DNA from: JAGDZR01 sp049115695
GTDB lineage: Bacteria > Bacteroidota > Bacteroidia > Cytophagales > Cyclobacteriaceae
Assembly: GCA_049115695.1 (NCBI GenBank)
Contig: JAGDZR010000018.1
Location: forward strand, 62,001 to 126,000
DNA length: 64,000 nt
Direction: 5' to 3'
The notes below the pieces were generated by a model. The model had not been told where the DNA came from, made no database searches, and saw nothing but the letters and a program-made list of their open reading frames with translations. Below are positions 8,446 through 17,470 of the stretch, one piece after another (position 1 is the stretch's first letter; each line of letters begins with the position of its first letter). A program made the position numbers and the translations under genes.

Positions 8446-9456
8446 ATGGCTGAGAATTCTGAGAAGTTAAAAGCACTACAGCTTACAATAGACAAGCTGG
8501 AAAAGACATATGGAAAAGGCACCATCATGAAATTGAGTGACGAGAAGGTGATGGACGTTCCTGTTATTTCCACTGGATCACTTGGTTTGGATATTGCTTT
8601 GGGAGTGGGTGGCATACCGAAGGGTAGGATCGTAGAGGTTTATGGTCCGGAATCATCAGGTAAAACCACACTGGCAATGCACTGCATTGCGGAAGCACAG
8701 AAAAAGGGTGGATTGGCTGCCATTATTGATGCGGAGCATGCATTTGATAAGTTATATGCCGAAAAGCTGGGGATTGACACAGAAAATCTTCTGATCTCTC
8801 AGCCAGATAATGGAGAGCAGGCATTGGAGATTACCGAACACCTGATTCGATCAGGCGCAATAGATATTATTGTGATTGACTCTGTTGCAGCTTTGGTCCC
8901 TAGAGGTGAACTGGAGGGAGAAATGGGGGATAGTAAAATGGGCCTGCAGGCCAGGTTGATGTCTCAGGCATTGAGGAAACTTACCGGTGCTATCAACAAA
9001 TCGGGGTGTTCATGTATTTTCATTAATCAGCTGAGAGAGAAAATCGGAGTGATGTTCGGTAACCCTGAAACCACAACTGGTGGTAATGCATTGAAATTTT
9101 ATGCTTCAGTCAGACTGGATATAAGAAGAATTGGTCAGATCAAGGAAAGTGCCGATAACATTATGGGTAACCGTACCCGCGTTAAGGTGGTCAAAAACAA
9201 AGTTGCTCCTCCTTTTAAGATGGTTGAATTTGATATCATGTATGGTCAGGGGATTTCTAAGTCAGGGGAGATACTTGATATTGGCGTTGAACTTAATGTG
9301 ATTCAGAAATCTGGCTCTTGGTTTTCTTATGCAGGAGACAAGCTGGGGCAGGGTAGAGATGCTGTCAAGTCATTGATAGAGGATAATCCTGAGCTAATGG
9401 ACCAACTCGAGAATCAAATAAAGGCTAAGCTCAATGGAGAGCCCGTGGAAGAGTAA
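8446..9456 (+). CDS. recA: Recombinase RecA
   Basis: RecA forms filaments on single-stranded DNA, catalyses strand exchange and triggers the damage response. Visible motifs are Walker A GPESSGKT (67-74), the Walker B strand IIVIDSVAALVPR, the L2 region FINQLREKIGVMFGNPETTTGG, and KVVKNKVAPPFK. The 336-residue length is normal, though the C-terminal acidic tail is short. The upstream region has two inverted repeats that may be operators. Confidence 0.99.
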   Translation: MAENSEKLKALQLTIDKLEKTYGKGTIMKLSDEKVMDVPVISTGSLGLDIALGVGGIPKGRIVEVYGPESSGKTTLAMHCIAEAQKKGGLAAIIDAEHAFDKLYAEKLGIDTENLLISQPDNGEQALEITEHLIRSGAIDIIVIDSVAALVPRGELEGEMGDSKMGLQARLMSQALRKLTGAINKSGCSCIFINQLREKIGVMFGNPETTTGGNALKFYASVRLDIRRIGQIKESADNIMGNRTRVKVVKNKVAPPFKMVEFDIMYGQGISKSGEILDIGVELNVIQKSGSWFSYAGDKLGQGRDAVKSLIEDNPELMDQLENQIKAKLNGEPVEE

Positions 9457-9464
9457 ACGTAAAC

Positions 9465-9953
9465 GTGGATGAATCCAGGATGCGTTTAAAGAGGGATGCA
9501 TTCGATCATACTGTTGACACGATTTGTTTGGTAGCTCTTATTGGAACAGGGTATTTATGCATACAGTCATATGCGGATTTGCCAGATCAGATACCAACGC
9601 ACTACAATTTTTCAGGTGAAGTTGATGGATTTGGACACAAGCAAAATGTATGGGCGCTTTATGCGGTTGCTATCTTCCTTTGTGTCGGTTTGATCGGAGT
9701 GAGCCTGATACCGCATAAATTCAATTATATAGTCGAGATCACAGCAGAAAATGCCGAAAGGCAGTATAGAACTGCAACAAGAATGATCAAAGGAGTTAAT
9801 TTGATCAGTACAGGATTCTTTTGTTTGCTCATTTTTAGAATGCTTGGATTTGGTAATAACCTCGATCTGGGTAATTACACTTTGCCCATATTTATTCTCC
9901 TTCTTTTCGGTGTGATACTCTTTTTCATATCCAGATCAATTTCCCGGTCCTAA
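9465..9953 (+). CDS. DUF1648 membrane protein
   Basis: The N-terminal part has the DUF1648 hallmark: a membrane helix followed by LPDQIPTHYNFSGEVDGFGHK. About four membrane segments are seen (about residues 19-36, 64-81, 109-127, 138-157). The family includes SdpI-like immunity and uncharacterised membrane proteins; function here is unknown. The frame opens with GTG at 9465, and ATG at 9480 is an equally good start. It lies 8 bases after recA and converges on the permease gene, which ends 4 bases away. Confidence 0.75.
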   Translation: MDESRMRLKRDAFDHTVDTICLVALIGTGYLCIQSYADLPDQIPTHYNFSGEVDGFGHKQNVWALYAVAIFLCVGLIGVSLIPHKFNYIVEITAENAERQYRTATRMIKGVNLISTGFFCLLIFRMLGFGNNLDLGNYTLPIFILLLFGVILFFISRSISRS

Positions 9954-9956
9954 AGA

Positions 9957-11210
9957 TTATGAGCGGATCGCAATCACTGGATCCATTCGGGCCGCAAGAG
10001 CAGCCGGGATAATTCCTGATGCCATTCCGATAATTGCGGAAACGCCAAGTCCTATTGAAACATTCTTGATGCTCAGGGCAAGTTCTAAGCTGCCCAAACT
10101 TACAAAACTGAGTAGATAGACAAGTAAAATACCAATGCCCCCTCCAATCACGGAAAGGAAAACGGACTCAAACAGGAACTGAAATAGAATAAAGTAGTTT
10201 TTTGCACCGAGCGATTTTTGAATTCCGATAATGTTGGTGCGCTCCCTTACGGAAACAAACATGATATTGGCGATTCCAAATCCACCGACAAGAATAGAGA
10301 ATGAACCGATTATCCAACCGGCAACCCCAAGGATATCAAAAGTTTCACCAATGAAATTGGCAATTGCCTCAGGTCTGTTCAGCGCGAAATCATCTTCTTC
10401 TTTTGGTTTAAGTCCTCTTTTACGCCGCATAAGTCCTCTCAATTCCGCTTCTAATTCAACTAGTCCAATGTCACTGGATTTGCCTTTTACTGTAATAGAG
10501 GGCTCCACACCACCACGACCTTTCCCTGAATAATACATTTTGGTGAAGGAGTTGAATGGGATATAAATAATGTCGTCGTTGCTTGGGGCACCCAGAAAAC
10601 TATCGCCCTCTTCTTCAGTCGTACCTATGATATAGTACTTCATCCCCTTGATTTTGACTTCCTTTCCTACTGGATTTCGACCAGGGAACAGCTCGTTTGC
10701 AATTCGAAAACCCATTATGGCAACATTACGACCTGCGTGATTTTCTTGTTCAGTAAAATATCTTCCCCTTCCGATGGGTATTTCGTAAACATCTTTATGT
10801 CCATAAGTAACACCTAGTAGGTCAATATCAGTACTACTACTACTTTCAAATTTAGCGGTAACATTGCCTCTTACAGCCAGGATGGTAATGCCCTCCTTGT
10901 TTTTTACATTTTCGAGCAAGAATTCATACTCGGCATATGTGGGGTGTGGCCTTTGGAGATACTTCCACCATGGGTAGGGTCCTCCAAGTCCGTATGGCCA
11001 TTTTTCAACATTGATGTTGTCCGAGCCAAGGAAGCTTAAACTGTCTTTGATGCTTTTCTCTAAAGAGTCCACAAGCGTAAAAACCGCTATGATAGCAAAT
11101 ATGCCAATCGTAACTCCAAGTAATGACAGGATGGTTCTAAGCACATTGGTGCGTAAGGCATTCCATGCAAATCGGAAACTTTCAAGAATTAATTTTATGA
11201 TTAGAGCCAT
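9957..11210 (-). CDS. MacB/FtsX-type ABC transporter permease
   Basis: The topology is that of the MacB family: one N-terminal membrane helix (about residues 18-45), a large periplasmic domain (about 50-285) and three C-terminal helices (about 290-410). The motif VGGFGIANIMFVSVRERTNIIGIQKSLGA is the FtsX-domain signature. Such permeases act with a separate ATPase as mechanotransmitters for export or lipoprotein handling. No ATPase gene is adjacent, so the partner must be encoded elsewhere. Confidence 0.92.
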   Translation of the reverse strand: MALIIKLILESFRFAWNALRTNVLRTILSLLGVTIGIFAIIAVFTLVDSLEKSIKDSLSFLGSDNINVEKWPYGLGGPYPWWKYLQRPHPTYAEYEFLLENVKNKEGITILAVRGNVTAKFESSSSTDIDLLGVTYGHKDVYEIPIGRGRYFTEQENHAGRNVAIMGFRIANELFPGRNPVGKEVKIKGMKYYIIGTTEEEGDSFLGAPSNDDIIYIPFNSFTKMYYSGKGRGGVEPSITVKGKSSDIGLVELEAELRGLMRRKRGLKPKEEDDFALNRPEAIANFIGETFDILGVAGWIIGSFSILVGGFGIANIMFVSVRERTNIIGIQKSLGAKNYFILFQFLFESVFLSVIGGGIGILLVYLLSFVSLGSLELALSIKNVSIGLGVSAIIGMASGIIPAALAARMDPVIAIRS

Positions 11211-11270
11211 CTTTAAGCGTTATATTGAGAGGTGTATCCGATAATTGGGTGTTAAAATAAAACAATTTGC

Positions 11271-11278
11271 TAATTTTG
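11271..11278 (+). promoter_or_regulatory. Probable -7 promoter element upstream of queA
   Basis: TAATTTTG exactly matches the Bacteroidota -7 consensus TAnnTTTG. The -33 partner is weak (TTG at 11245-11247, spacer 23). It lies about 135 bases upstream of queA, implying a long leader. Confidence 0.5.
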
Positions 11279-11348
11279 CGGACTTAAATGCGTCAGCAGA
11301 ATAGAATAAACTTTTTAGAATTGAAGAGAATATATACTTAATTGGGAC

Positions 11349-11375
11349 AATATTGAATTGATTGTCATCAATATT
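11349..11375 (+). repeat. Inverted repeat in the queA leader
   Basis: AATATTGA (11349-11356) and TCAATATT (11368-11375) form 8-bp arms around an 11-base loop, which holds a nested ATTGAT/ATCAAT pair option. It ends 37 bases before the queA ATG. It could be a leader hairpin or an operator; no known riboswitch is recognised. Confidence 0.4.
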
Positions 11376-11412
11376 TGAATGATTCTGTAAGACCGAAAAC
11401 AAGCAACAACAC

Positions 11413-12459
11413 ATGAAATTATCTGCCTTCAAGTTTGAATTACCATCTGATAGAATCGCATTGTATCCTGCAGAAAATCGTGATGAGTCACGTCTAATGG
11501 TCATACATAAGGATTCAGGTAAAATTGAGCACAAGGTATTCAAAGACATTGTCAGCTATTTCGATGAAGGAGATGTGGTGGTGCTGAATGACACCAAAGT
11601 ATTCCCTGCTCGTTTATACGGTAATAAGGAGAAGACTGGTGCAAAAATCGAGGTTTTTTTACTTCGTGAATTGAACAGCGAAATGCACCTGTGGGATGTG
11701 TTAGTTGATCCTGCAAGAAAAATCCGAGTAGGCAATAAGCTGTATTTTGGAGATGGTGAATTGGTTGCTGAGGTAATCGACAATACCACCTCAAGAGGCA
11801 GAACGATTCGGTTCTTGTTTGATGGAGAGCAACATGATTTTTATAAGTTGATAGATAATCTGGGCGAAACGCCACTCCCAAAGACATTGGAAAGACAGGC
11901 AGAGCCAGAAGATAAAGAACGTTTTCAAACCATATACGCTAAGAACATAGGAGCAGTTGCAGCGCCTACAGCTGGACTTCATTTTACACCTCAGGTAATG
12001 AAGCGGTTAGAAATCGTTGGGGTTGATGTCAAAGCAATCACTCTTCACGTTGGTTTAGGAACTTTCAGGCCAGTAGATGTTGAAGATCTTACTAAGCACA
12101 AGATGGATAGTGAAAACTATTTTGTAGAGGAAGAAACTGCCAGACGCGTGAATGAGTCGCTAGACAACAAAAGAAAAGTATGTGCTGTTGGCACGACTGT
12201 GATGCGAACGCTTGAGTCCTCTGTGTCTGCGGGTGGAAGGTTAAAGGCCAATACAGGATGGACAGATAAGTTTATCTTCCCTCCTTTCGATTTCAAAATT
12301 TGCAATTCACTTATAACAAATTTCCATTTACCTGAATCTACGTTGTTAATGATGGCGTCAGCATTTGGTGGATATGATTTGATCATGGACGCCTATCAGA
12401 CTGCTATTAAGGAAGAGTATCGATTCTTCACCTATGGAGATGCCATGTTGATCATTTAA
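11413..12459 (+). CDS. queA: S-adenosylmethionine:tRNA ribosyltransferase-isomerase QueA
   Basis: QueA transfers the ribosyl part of SAM to preQ1 in tRNA to make epoxyqueuosine. Motifs include FELPSDRIALYPAENRDESRLMV at the start, DVVVLNDTKVFPARL, AAPTAGLHFTP, and LHVGLGTFRPV. Length 348 is normal. ispD follows after only 3 bases, so the two are co-transcribed although their pathways are unrelated. Confidence 0.97.
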   Translation: MKLSAFKFELPSDRIALYPAENRDESRLMVIHKDSGKIEHKVFKDIVSYFDEGDVVVLNDTKVFPARLYGNKEKTGAKIEVFLLRELNSEMHLWDVLVDPARKIRVGNKLYFGDGELVAEVIDNTTSRGRTIRFLFDGEQHDFYKLIDNLGETPLPKTLERQAEPEDKERFQTIYAKNIGAVAAPTAGLHFTPQVMKRLEIVGVDVKAITLHVGLGTFRPVDVEDLTKHKMDSENYFVEEETARRVNESLDNKRKVCAVGTTVMRTLESSVSAGGRLKANTGWTDKFIFPPFDFKICNSLITNFHLPESTLLMMASAFGGYDLIMDAYQTAIKEEYRFFTYGDAMLII

Positions 12460-12462
12460 GAA

Positions 12463-13131
12463 ATGATCCAACGATATGCTGTTTTAGTCGCGGGCGGCAA
12501 AGGCACCCGCATGGAATCAAATCTACCTAAACAATATATCAAAGTCAATGGCAAGCCCATTTTGGTCCATACTATTGAGAAGTTTCTAAAAGCTGATCGG
12601 GAGATCAAACTTGTTCTCGTTTTGCCCACAGACTCAATTGACTACTGGGAGACAATCAAAGCAGAGTTCTGCCGTGACATAGACATTGTGGTTGTGTCAG
12701 GAGGCCTGTCGAGATTTCAATCAGTGAAAAATGGATTGGATAGCATCGGTGAAAATGAGGCTATTGTGGCCATTCATGATGCGGTCCGACCCTGCATTCC
12801 CACTGAGATTATCCTCGAATCTTTCGTAAAAGCTGAAACTGAAGGGTCAGCAGTGGTAGCTGTATCTCTCAAGGAATCACTTAGAAAAATTTCTCATGGA
12901 AATTCTGTTGCCTGCGATCGAAATCAATACAAGTTGATTCAGACACCACAAACTTTTGACATCAAACTACTGAGAAATGCGTTTGAACAAACTGAATCTG
13001 TAAAATTTACGGATGATGCGACTGTTGTTGAGTCAGCTGGTTATACCATCACGTTGATTGATGGCAGCTATGAAAATATCAAGGTAACAACACCTGAAGA
13101 CTTAAGGGTTGCTTCGATCTATCTTAAGTAA
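12463..13131 (+). CDS. ispD: 2-C-methyl-D-erythritol 4-phosphate cytidylyltransferase
   Basis: IspD makes CDP-methylerythritol in the non-mevalonate isoprenoid pathway. The nucleotide-binding start AVLVAGGKGTRMESNLPKQY, the motif IHDAVRPCIP, the segment QTPQTFD and the C-terminal KVTTPEDL are family hallmarks; 222 residues is normal. dxs of the same pathway lies near 60 kb. The stop codon overlaps a terminator stem. Confidence 0.96.
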   Translation: MIQRYAVLVAGGKGTRMESNLPKQYIKVNGKPILVHTIEKFLKADREIKLVLVLPTDSIDYWETIKAEFCRDIDIVVVSGGLSRFQSVKNGLDSIGENEAIVAIHDAVRPCIPTEIILESFVKAETEGSAVVAVSLKESLRKISHGNSVACDRNQYKLIQTPQTFDIKLLRNAFEQTESVKFTDDATVVESAGYTITLIDGSYENIKVTTPEDLRVASIYLK

Positions 13132-13155
13132 GGTCCAATAGAAAAATTGGACCTT
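13130..13155. terminator. Bidirectional terminator between ispD and DUF2795 gene
   Basis: A perfect 10-bp stem AAGGTCCAAT (13130-13139)/ATTGGACCTT (13146-13155) with a 6-base loop fills the gap between two convergent genes. It overlaps both stop codons, so it should end both transcripts. Confidence 0.8.
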
Positions 13156-13376
13156 TAATATTCATCTTCGTTAAAAAAGAAATCTTCTTTTGTTGGATAA
13201 TCGGGCCATATTTCTTCAATATTCTCATATGGTTGCCCATCATCCTCCAATTCCTGAAGGTTCTCAACCACCTCTAGTGGTGCTCCAGATCTGATTGAAA
13301 AATCGATCAACTCATCTTTTGAGGCTGGCCAAGGGGCATCCTCCAGGTATGAAGCTAATTCTAGTGTCCAGTACAT
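13155..13376 (-). CDS. DUF2795 small protein
   Basis: This 73-residue acidic protein begins MYWTLELASYLEDAPWPASKDELIDFSIRSG. That is the DUF2795 pattern, a helical domain found as a stand-alone protein across Bacteroidota; it ends with an acidic tail (FFFNEDEY). Function is unknown. It has a strong promoter of its own (13402-13431). Confidence 0.85.
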   Translation of the reverse strand: MYWTLELASYLEDAPWPASKDELIDFSIRSGAPLEVVENLQELEDDGQPYENIEEIWPDYPTKEDFFFNEDEY

Positions 13377-13401
13377 AGGTTTCTGCTTTCAAATAATCGT
13401 G

Positions 13402-13431
13402 CAAAAATAGAATTTAATTTGATATATCAAA
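13402..13431 (-). promoter_or_regulatory. Promoter of the DUF2795 gene, with palindrome over -33
   Basis: On the minus strand TTTG (13428-13431)-N18-TATTTTTG (13402-13409) matches the phylum consensus. The -33 lies inside a perfect 14-bp palindrome, TTTGATATATCAAA at 13418-13431, a possible operator. Confidence 0.75.
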
Positions 13432-13512
13432 CCCCAATCTCTCAGCAAGAATTTTGATATTGATAAGCTACTGAAATTTGACCAATTAAATAATAGATTC
13501 CTTACGAAAAGC

Positions 13513-14787
13513 TCAAGCCTTTAGTTCCTCCAAAAGGCGAAGTTTAATTGTTATTTTTTGCTGCTGGTATTTAATCTTTCTGGCAATCAGTTTGTTAACT
13601 TCTTCGTTCGAACTTTTCAATTTTTCTGTGTTTAGCTCATATTGAGCTAGTTCTTGATTGTCTCTTTCGAGCAATTCTTTGATCAAACGCCTTTTGATAA
13701 TGATCTTTTCCTCAACCTGCTTTTCTTCATATCCTTTAAATCTGCGTCTGCACAGTTGATCAACAAAGTTTTTTTCTTGCAATTCGTTGAGTTGCTCAAA
13801 TGCATTATACTTTAGTTTTTTTAGTTCTGGATGCCTAACTCGTAAAGTATTTAGCATTTTTTGAGCTCCTTTGAGTTCGGGTTCGGAAAGCATGATTTCA
13901 CCTCGATTTGCCTTTGTCAACGTTTTTAACAAATCCTTTAACTCAGTAGGATTTTCTTGACGTGGTGTACGATTGATCAGTTTATTAAAGTTATGTCGTA
14001 AGGATTTATACTGAACAGAAGGTATTGAGCCATTATCTTCCCATCTCTCTTTCAGATCAGCAATCTGTTGCTTGCTGAGGTTTGGATTGCCATGGTCTAT
14101 TTTCCTGGCTTCATCGATGATTTCGCGATAGATTCTTTCATAGTGATCAGTTAGACGCTTTTTGTCTTCATAGAATTCCTTTTTGCGATCGAAAAAACCA
14201 TTGACATGCTCCCAGAACTGAGCTTCCAGGTTTTCCTGCTCTTCGGTAATGGCATTCCCTGTTTTTATCCATTGTGTCCTGATATCATTTACTTTAAGTG
14301 TAGCATCATTCCAGTTGATTTCCTTCACCGCTGGCTCGATAGCAGACAATAACTTTTTTTTGATTTCAGTATTTTTTTTTCTGCTTTCTACTATTGATGT
14401 CTCTATGTCCCTGAGCAGACTGGCCAATCGCTGACCTAGCTTTTCATAGTTTCCAACTCCATCATGACGGGACAAGTTATCGTTTAAATGTTGGGTCTTC
14501 ATTAAGAAGCTGCCCTTATTATTGCTAGATGCTATCTTTTGCTCAAGCTCAACTATTTTTTGTTCGAGTATATTGAACCTGTTTTGGAAATAGGTTACCG
14601 AACTTTCTATGTCATTGTCTCGCACCTCACCAATCTGTCGATTGTCATATTTAGACCATGAGCTCAGATAAATCTTACCGTCTTGTATAAATCCAAATGG
14701 AATATCTATTCGCTCCACCCGTTTGTTTTCTTTATTTTCTGAATTGAATCGACTAAAATCGCGTATATTCAACGGATTCACAAACAA
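13513..14787 (-). CDS. DUF349 coiled-coil protein
   Basis: The 424 residues are almost all helix. A short beta-type N terminus (IDIPFGFIQDGKIYLSSWSKYDNRQIGEV) leads into a coiled coil (about 45-70) and then repeated about 70-residue units of DUF349 type, with W..I.......E...L...F...F...K...Y. The family is conserved in Bacteroidota and has no settled function. The conserved N terminus has no ATG: TTG at 14787 or GTG at 14781 must serve. This puts the start 5 bases from the divergent ettA start. Confidence 0.8.
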   Translation of the reverse strand: MFVNPLNIRDFSRFNSENKENKRVERIDIPFGFIQDGKIYLSSWSKYDNRQIGEVRDNDIESSVTYFQNRFNILEQKIVELEQKIASSNNKGSFLMKTQHLNDNLSRHDGVGNYEKLGQRLASLLRDIETSIVESRKKNTEIKKKLLSAIEPAVKEINWNDATLKVNDIRTQWIKTGNAITEEQENLEAQFWEHVNGFFDRKKEFYEDKKRLTDHYERIYREIIDEARKIDHGNPNLSKQQIADLKERWEDNGSIPSVQYKSLRHNFNKLINRTPRQENPTELKDLLKTLTKANRGEIMLSEPELKGAQKMLNTLRVRHPELKKLKYNAFEQLNELQEKNFVDQLCRRRFKGYEEKQVEEKIIIKRRLIKELLERDNQELAQYELNTEKLKSSNEEVNKLIARKIKYQQQKITIKLRLLEELKA

Positions 14788-14792
14788 TTATT

Positions 14793-16475
14793 ATGTCTGA
14801 CGAAAAGATCATTTTCTCAATGGCTGGGGTAAACAAGATTTACCCACCACAAAAGCAAGTTTTAAAAAATATCTACCTGTCTTTCTTTTACGGGGCAAAA
14901 ATTGGAGTACTTGGTTTAAATGGGTCGGGTAAATCATCCTTACTAAGGATTATTGCCGGGATCGACCAGGAATTTCAGGGGGAAGTGGTGTTTTCACCCG
15001 GATATAGTGTTGGTATGCTGGAGCAAGAACCAGCATTGGATGAGAATAAAACGGTTATCGAGGTGATCAAGGAAGCGGTAAGCGAAATCACAGATCTCCT
15101 GGCCGAGTACGACGATATCAATTTAAAATTCAGTGATCCCGATGTGTTAGAGAACCCTGATAAAATGGATAAGCTTATCCAACGCCAGGGTGAAGTGCAG
15201 GAAAAGTTGGATCATGTGGGTGCCTGGGAGCTGGATAATAAACTCCAGCGTGCAATGGATGCCCTGAGAACGCCACCCGAAGATGCCCAGATTAAAAACT
15301 TAAGTGGAGGTGAAAAACGTAGAGTAGCTATGTGTCGCTTATTACTACAAGAGCCGGATGTTCTGCTGTTGGATGAACCAACCAACCATTTGGATGCAGA
15401 GTCAGTGCTCTGGCTCGAACAGCATCTTCAACAGTATAAAGGTACCGTCATTGCTGTGACGCACGATAGATATTTTCTAGACAATGTAGCTGGGTGGATC
15501 CTGGAACTGGATAGAGGAGAAGGTATTCCCTGGAAAGGTAATTACTCCAGCTGGCTGGATCAAAAGCAGAAACGTTTAGCACAGGAGGAGAAGACAGAGA
15601 GTAAACGACAGAAAACTTTGGAGCGTGAACTGGAATGGGTCAGAATGTCACCAAAAGGCAGACATGCTAAATCCAAAGCACGTCTGGGGGCATATGACAA
15701 GTTGATTGGAGAAGAAGGAAGGGAGAAAGAACAGCAGTTGGAACTCTATATTCCACCCGGCCCTCGATTAGGAGCCAAAGTGATCGAAGTGGAGGGAGTA
15801 TCAAAGTCATATGGTGATAAACTGTTGTTTGAGAATCTCACGTTCAATCTTCCTCAGGGAGGCATAGTAGGTGTTATTGGACCTAATGGAGCAGGAAAAT
15901 CAACTCTCTTCAAGTTGATTACCGGGAATGAAACCCCTGATTCAGGCAGCTTTGAAGTAGGTGACACAGTGGCTATGTCATATGTAGATCAAGAGCACAG
16001 CGGTCTGGACCCGGCCAAATCTGTGTATGAGGTAATTTCCGAGGGAAATGAGAACATTCTTCTGGGTGATAAGGAAATGAATGCAAGGGCTTACGTAAGT
16101 AAATTCAATTTTGGAGGTTCGGATCAGCAAAAGAGTGTTGGTCAGCTATCCGGTGGTGAACGGAACAGGGTACATCTGGCGATGACTTTGAAGCAAAGTG
16201 CCAACCTGATCCTATTGGATGAGCCAACCAACGATCTTGATGTCAATACCCTTAGAGCTTTAGAAGAGGGTCTGGAGAATTTTGGTGGATGTGCGGTAGT
16301 GATCTCTCACGATCGTTGGTTTTTGGATAGAATCGCCACTCATATTTTAGCGTTTGAAGGAGATAGTCAGGTATATTGGTTTGAAGGTAATTTCAGTGAA
16401 TACGAAGAGAATAGAAGAAAGCGACTTGGGGATGAAGGTCCGAAGCGGATCAAGTACAAAAAACTAATGAAATAG
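14793..16475 (+). CDS. ettA: Energy-dependent translational throttle protein EttA (ABC-F)
   Basis: Two ABC ATPase domains lie in one chain without membrane segments. Walker A GLNGSGKS (41-48) is followed by LSGGEKRRVAMCRLLL and DEPTNHLD, then in the second half GPNGAGKS, LSGGERNRVHLAM and DEPTNDLD. The linker and arm (about 240-320) and the EttA-typical start MSDEKIIFSMAGVNKIYPPQKQVLK place it with EttA, which binds the ribosomal E site and gates elongation by ATP/ADP state. It heads a run of four plus-strand genes. Confidence 0.96.
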   Translation: MSDEKIIFSMAGVNKIYPPQKQVLKNIYLSFFYGAKIGVLGLNGSGKSSLLRIIAGIDQEFQGEVVFSPGYSVGMLEQEPALDENKTVIEVIKEAVSEITDLLAEYDDINLKFSDPDVLENPDKMDKLIQRQGEVQEKLDHVGAWELDNKLQRAMDALRTPPEDAQIKNLSGGEKRRVAMCRLLLQEPDVLLLDEPTNHLDAESVLWLEQHLQQYKGTVIAVTHDRYFLDNVAGWILELDRGEGIPWKGNYSSWLDQKQKRLAQEEKTESKRQKTLERELEWVRMSPKGRHAKSKARLGAYDKLIGEEGREKEQQLELYIPPGPRLGAKVIEVEGVSKSYGDKLLFENLTFNLPQGGIVGVIGPNGAGKSTLFKLITGNETPDSGSFEVGDTVAMSYVDQEHSGLDPAKSVYEVISEGNENILLGDKEMNARAYVSKFNFGGSDQQKSVGQLSGGERNRVHLAMTLKQSANLILLDEPTNDLDVNTLRALEEGLENFGGCAVVISHDRWFLDRIATHILAFEGDSQVYWFEGNFSEYEENRRKRLGDEGPKRIKYKKLMK

Positions 16476-16493
16476 CCCATTGTCTTGGTAGCG

Positions 16494-17000
16494 ATGATTG
16501 ATCATATATTGGAACCTTATCAGGCTCAACTGGGAAGGGATTTTCAAGCGTATCTCAATCATGCCAAACGAGTTTATGAATATTCATGTATGCTCATGCT
16601 GCACCGTGAAAGTAAGAAACTGGCCATAGCAGCGGCATTTCATGATCTCGATATTTGGGTTGGTGAATCGATGAATTATTTACCGGGTTCCGCTGCTCTT
16701 GCGCGAAAGTATATTGAGTCAAATCAATTGGATTTATTGGCTGATGAGGTCGCCTTCGTAATTGACCGTCATCACCAGCTTACCCCTATAAAGGGTAATA
16801 TAGAAGCCGAAGCATTCAGGAAAGCTGATCTCATGGATTTATCTGTGGGTTGGGTCAGGTTTAATATTCCAAAGTCTATTATCATAGATGCGCAGCGACG
16901 ATTTCCCCGATTGGGGTTTACAGGGCTTGTTACAAAGAAGACCATGAGTTATGCGGTCAGGCATCCATTGTCCCCGTTTCCAATGATGAGAATTTCATGA
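16494..17000 (+). CDS. HD-domain protein, putative phosphohydrolase
   Basis: The HD pattern is visible: His in YLNHAKRVYEY, the HD pair in AAFHDLDIW (about residue 50), and a late Asp in RKADLMDLS (about residue 109). Such proteins are metal-dependent phosphohydrolases, often acting on nucleotides; the substrate is unknown. ATG at 16494 is preferred to the upstream TTG. Its stop overlaps the next start (ATGA), so it is coupled to the YkgJ-family gene. Confidence 0.75.
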   Translation: MIDHILEPYQAQLGRDFQAYLNHAKRVYEYSCMLMLHRESKKLAIAAAFHDLDIWVGESMNYLPGSAALARKYIESNQLDLLADEVAFVIDRHHQLTPIKGNIEAEAFRKADLMDLSVGWVRFNIPKSIIIDAQRRFPRLGFTGLVTKKTMSYAVRHPLSPFPMMRIS

Positions 17001-17470
17001 AGTATCAATCTGATCTGGAAAGTGCGTTGAGAGCTCATGAGAGGTTGAAGAAGATTTTGGTACAAGCCAAGAAAAAACCCAAAGGGTTGGATGATCGATT
17101 TCATGAATTGCATGACGAAGTGTTTGAGGAAGTTGATTGTTTGGATTGTGCCAATTGTTGCAAGACGACTAGCCCGATATTTATCATGTCGGATATTGAG
17201 CGTCTAAGCAAACATTTAAAAATGAAACCCAAGCTTTTCATTGAAGCATATCTACGAAAGGATGAAGATGGTGACTGGGTACTGAAACAATCCCCCTGTA
17301 CCTTTTTGATGGATGACAACAAGTGTCTGGTTTATGAAGCCAGACCAAGGGCTTGCCGGGAATATCCCCATACAAATCGCAAACGAATGCACCAAATCAC
17401 CAGTCTTACGCTCAAGAACACACAGGTCTGCCCTGCTGTATTTAGGATTGTAAGCCGATTGGAAGGATGA
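16997..17470 (+). CDS. YkgJ-family cysteine-cluster protein
   Basis: Cysteines are spaced as CLDCANCCK (about residues 49-57) and later CTFL...NKCLVYEARPRACREYP. This CxxC-CC...C...C pattern of the YkgJ/PF03692 family is thought to bind zinc or an iron-sulfur cluster. The start overlaps the HD gene stop and its own stop overlaps the AlkD-like start, both as ATGA, indicating one tightly coupled translation unit. Function unknown. Confidence 0.85.
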   Translation: MKYQSDLESALRAHERLKKILVQAKKKPKGLDDRFHELHDEVFEEVDCLDCANCCKTTSPIFIMSDIERLSKHLKMKPKLFIEAYLRKDEDGDWVLKQSPCTFLMDDNKCLVYEARPRACREYPHTNRKRMHQITSLTLKNTQVCPAVFRIVSRLEG

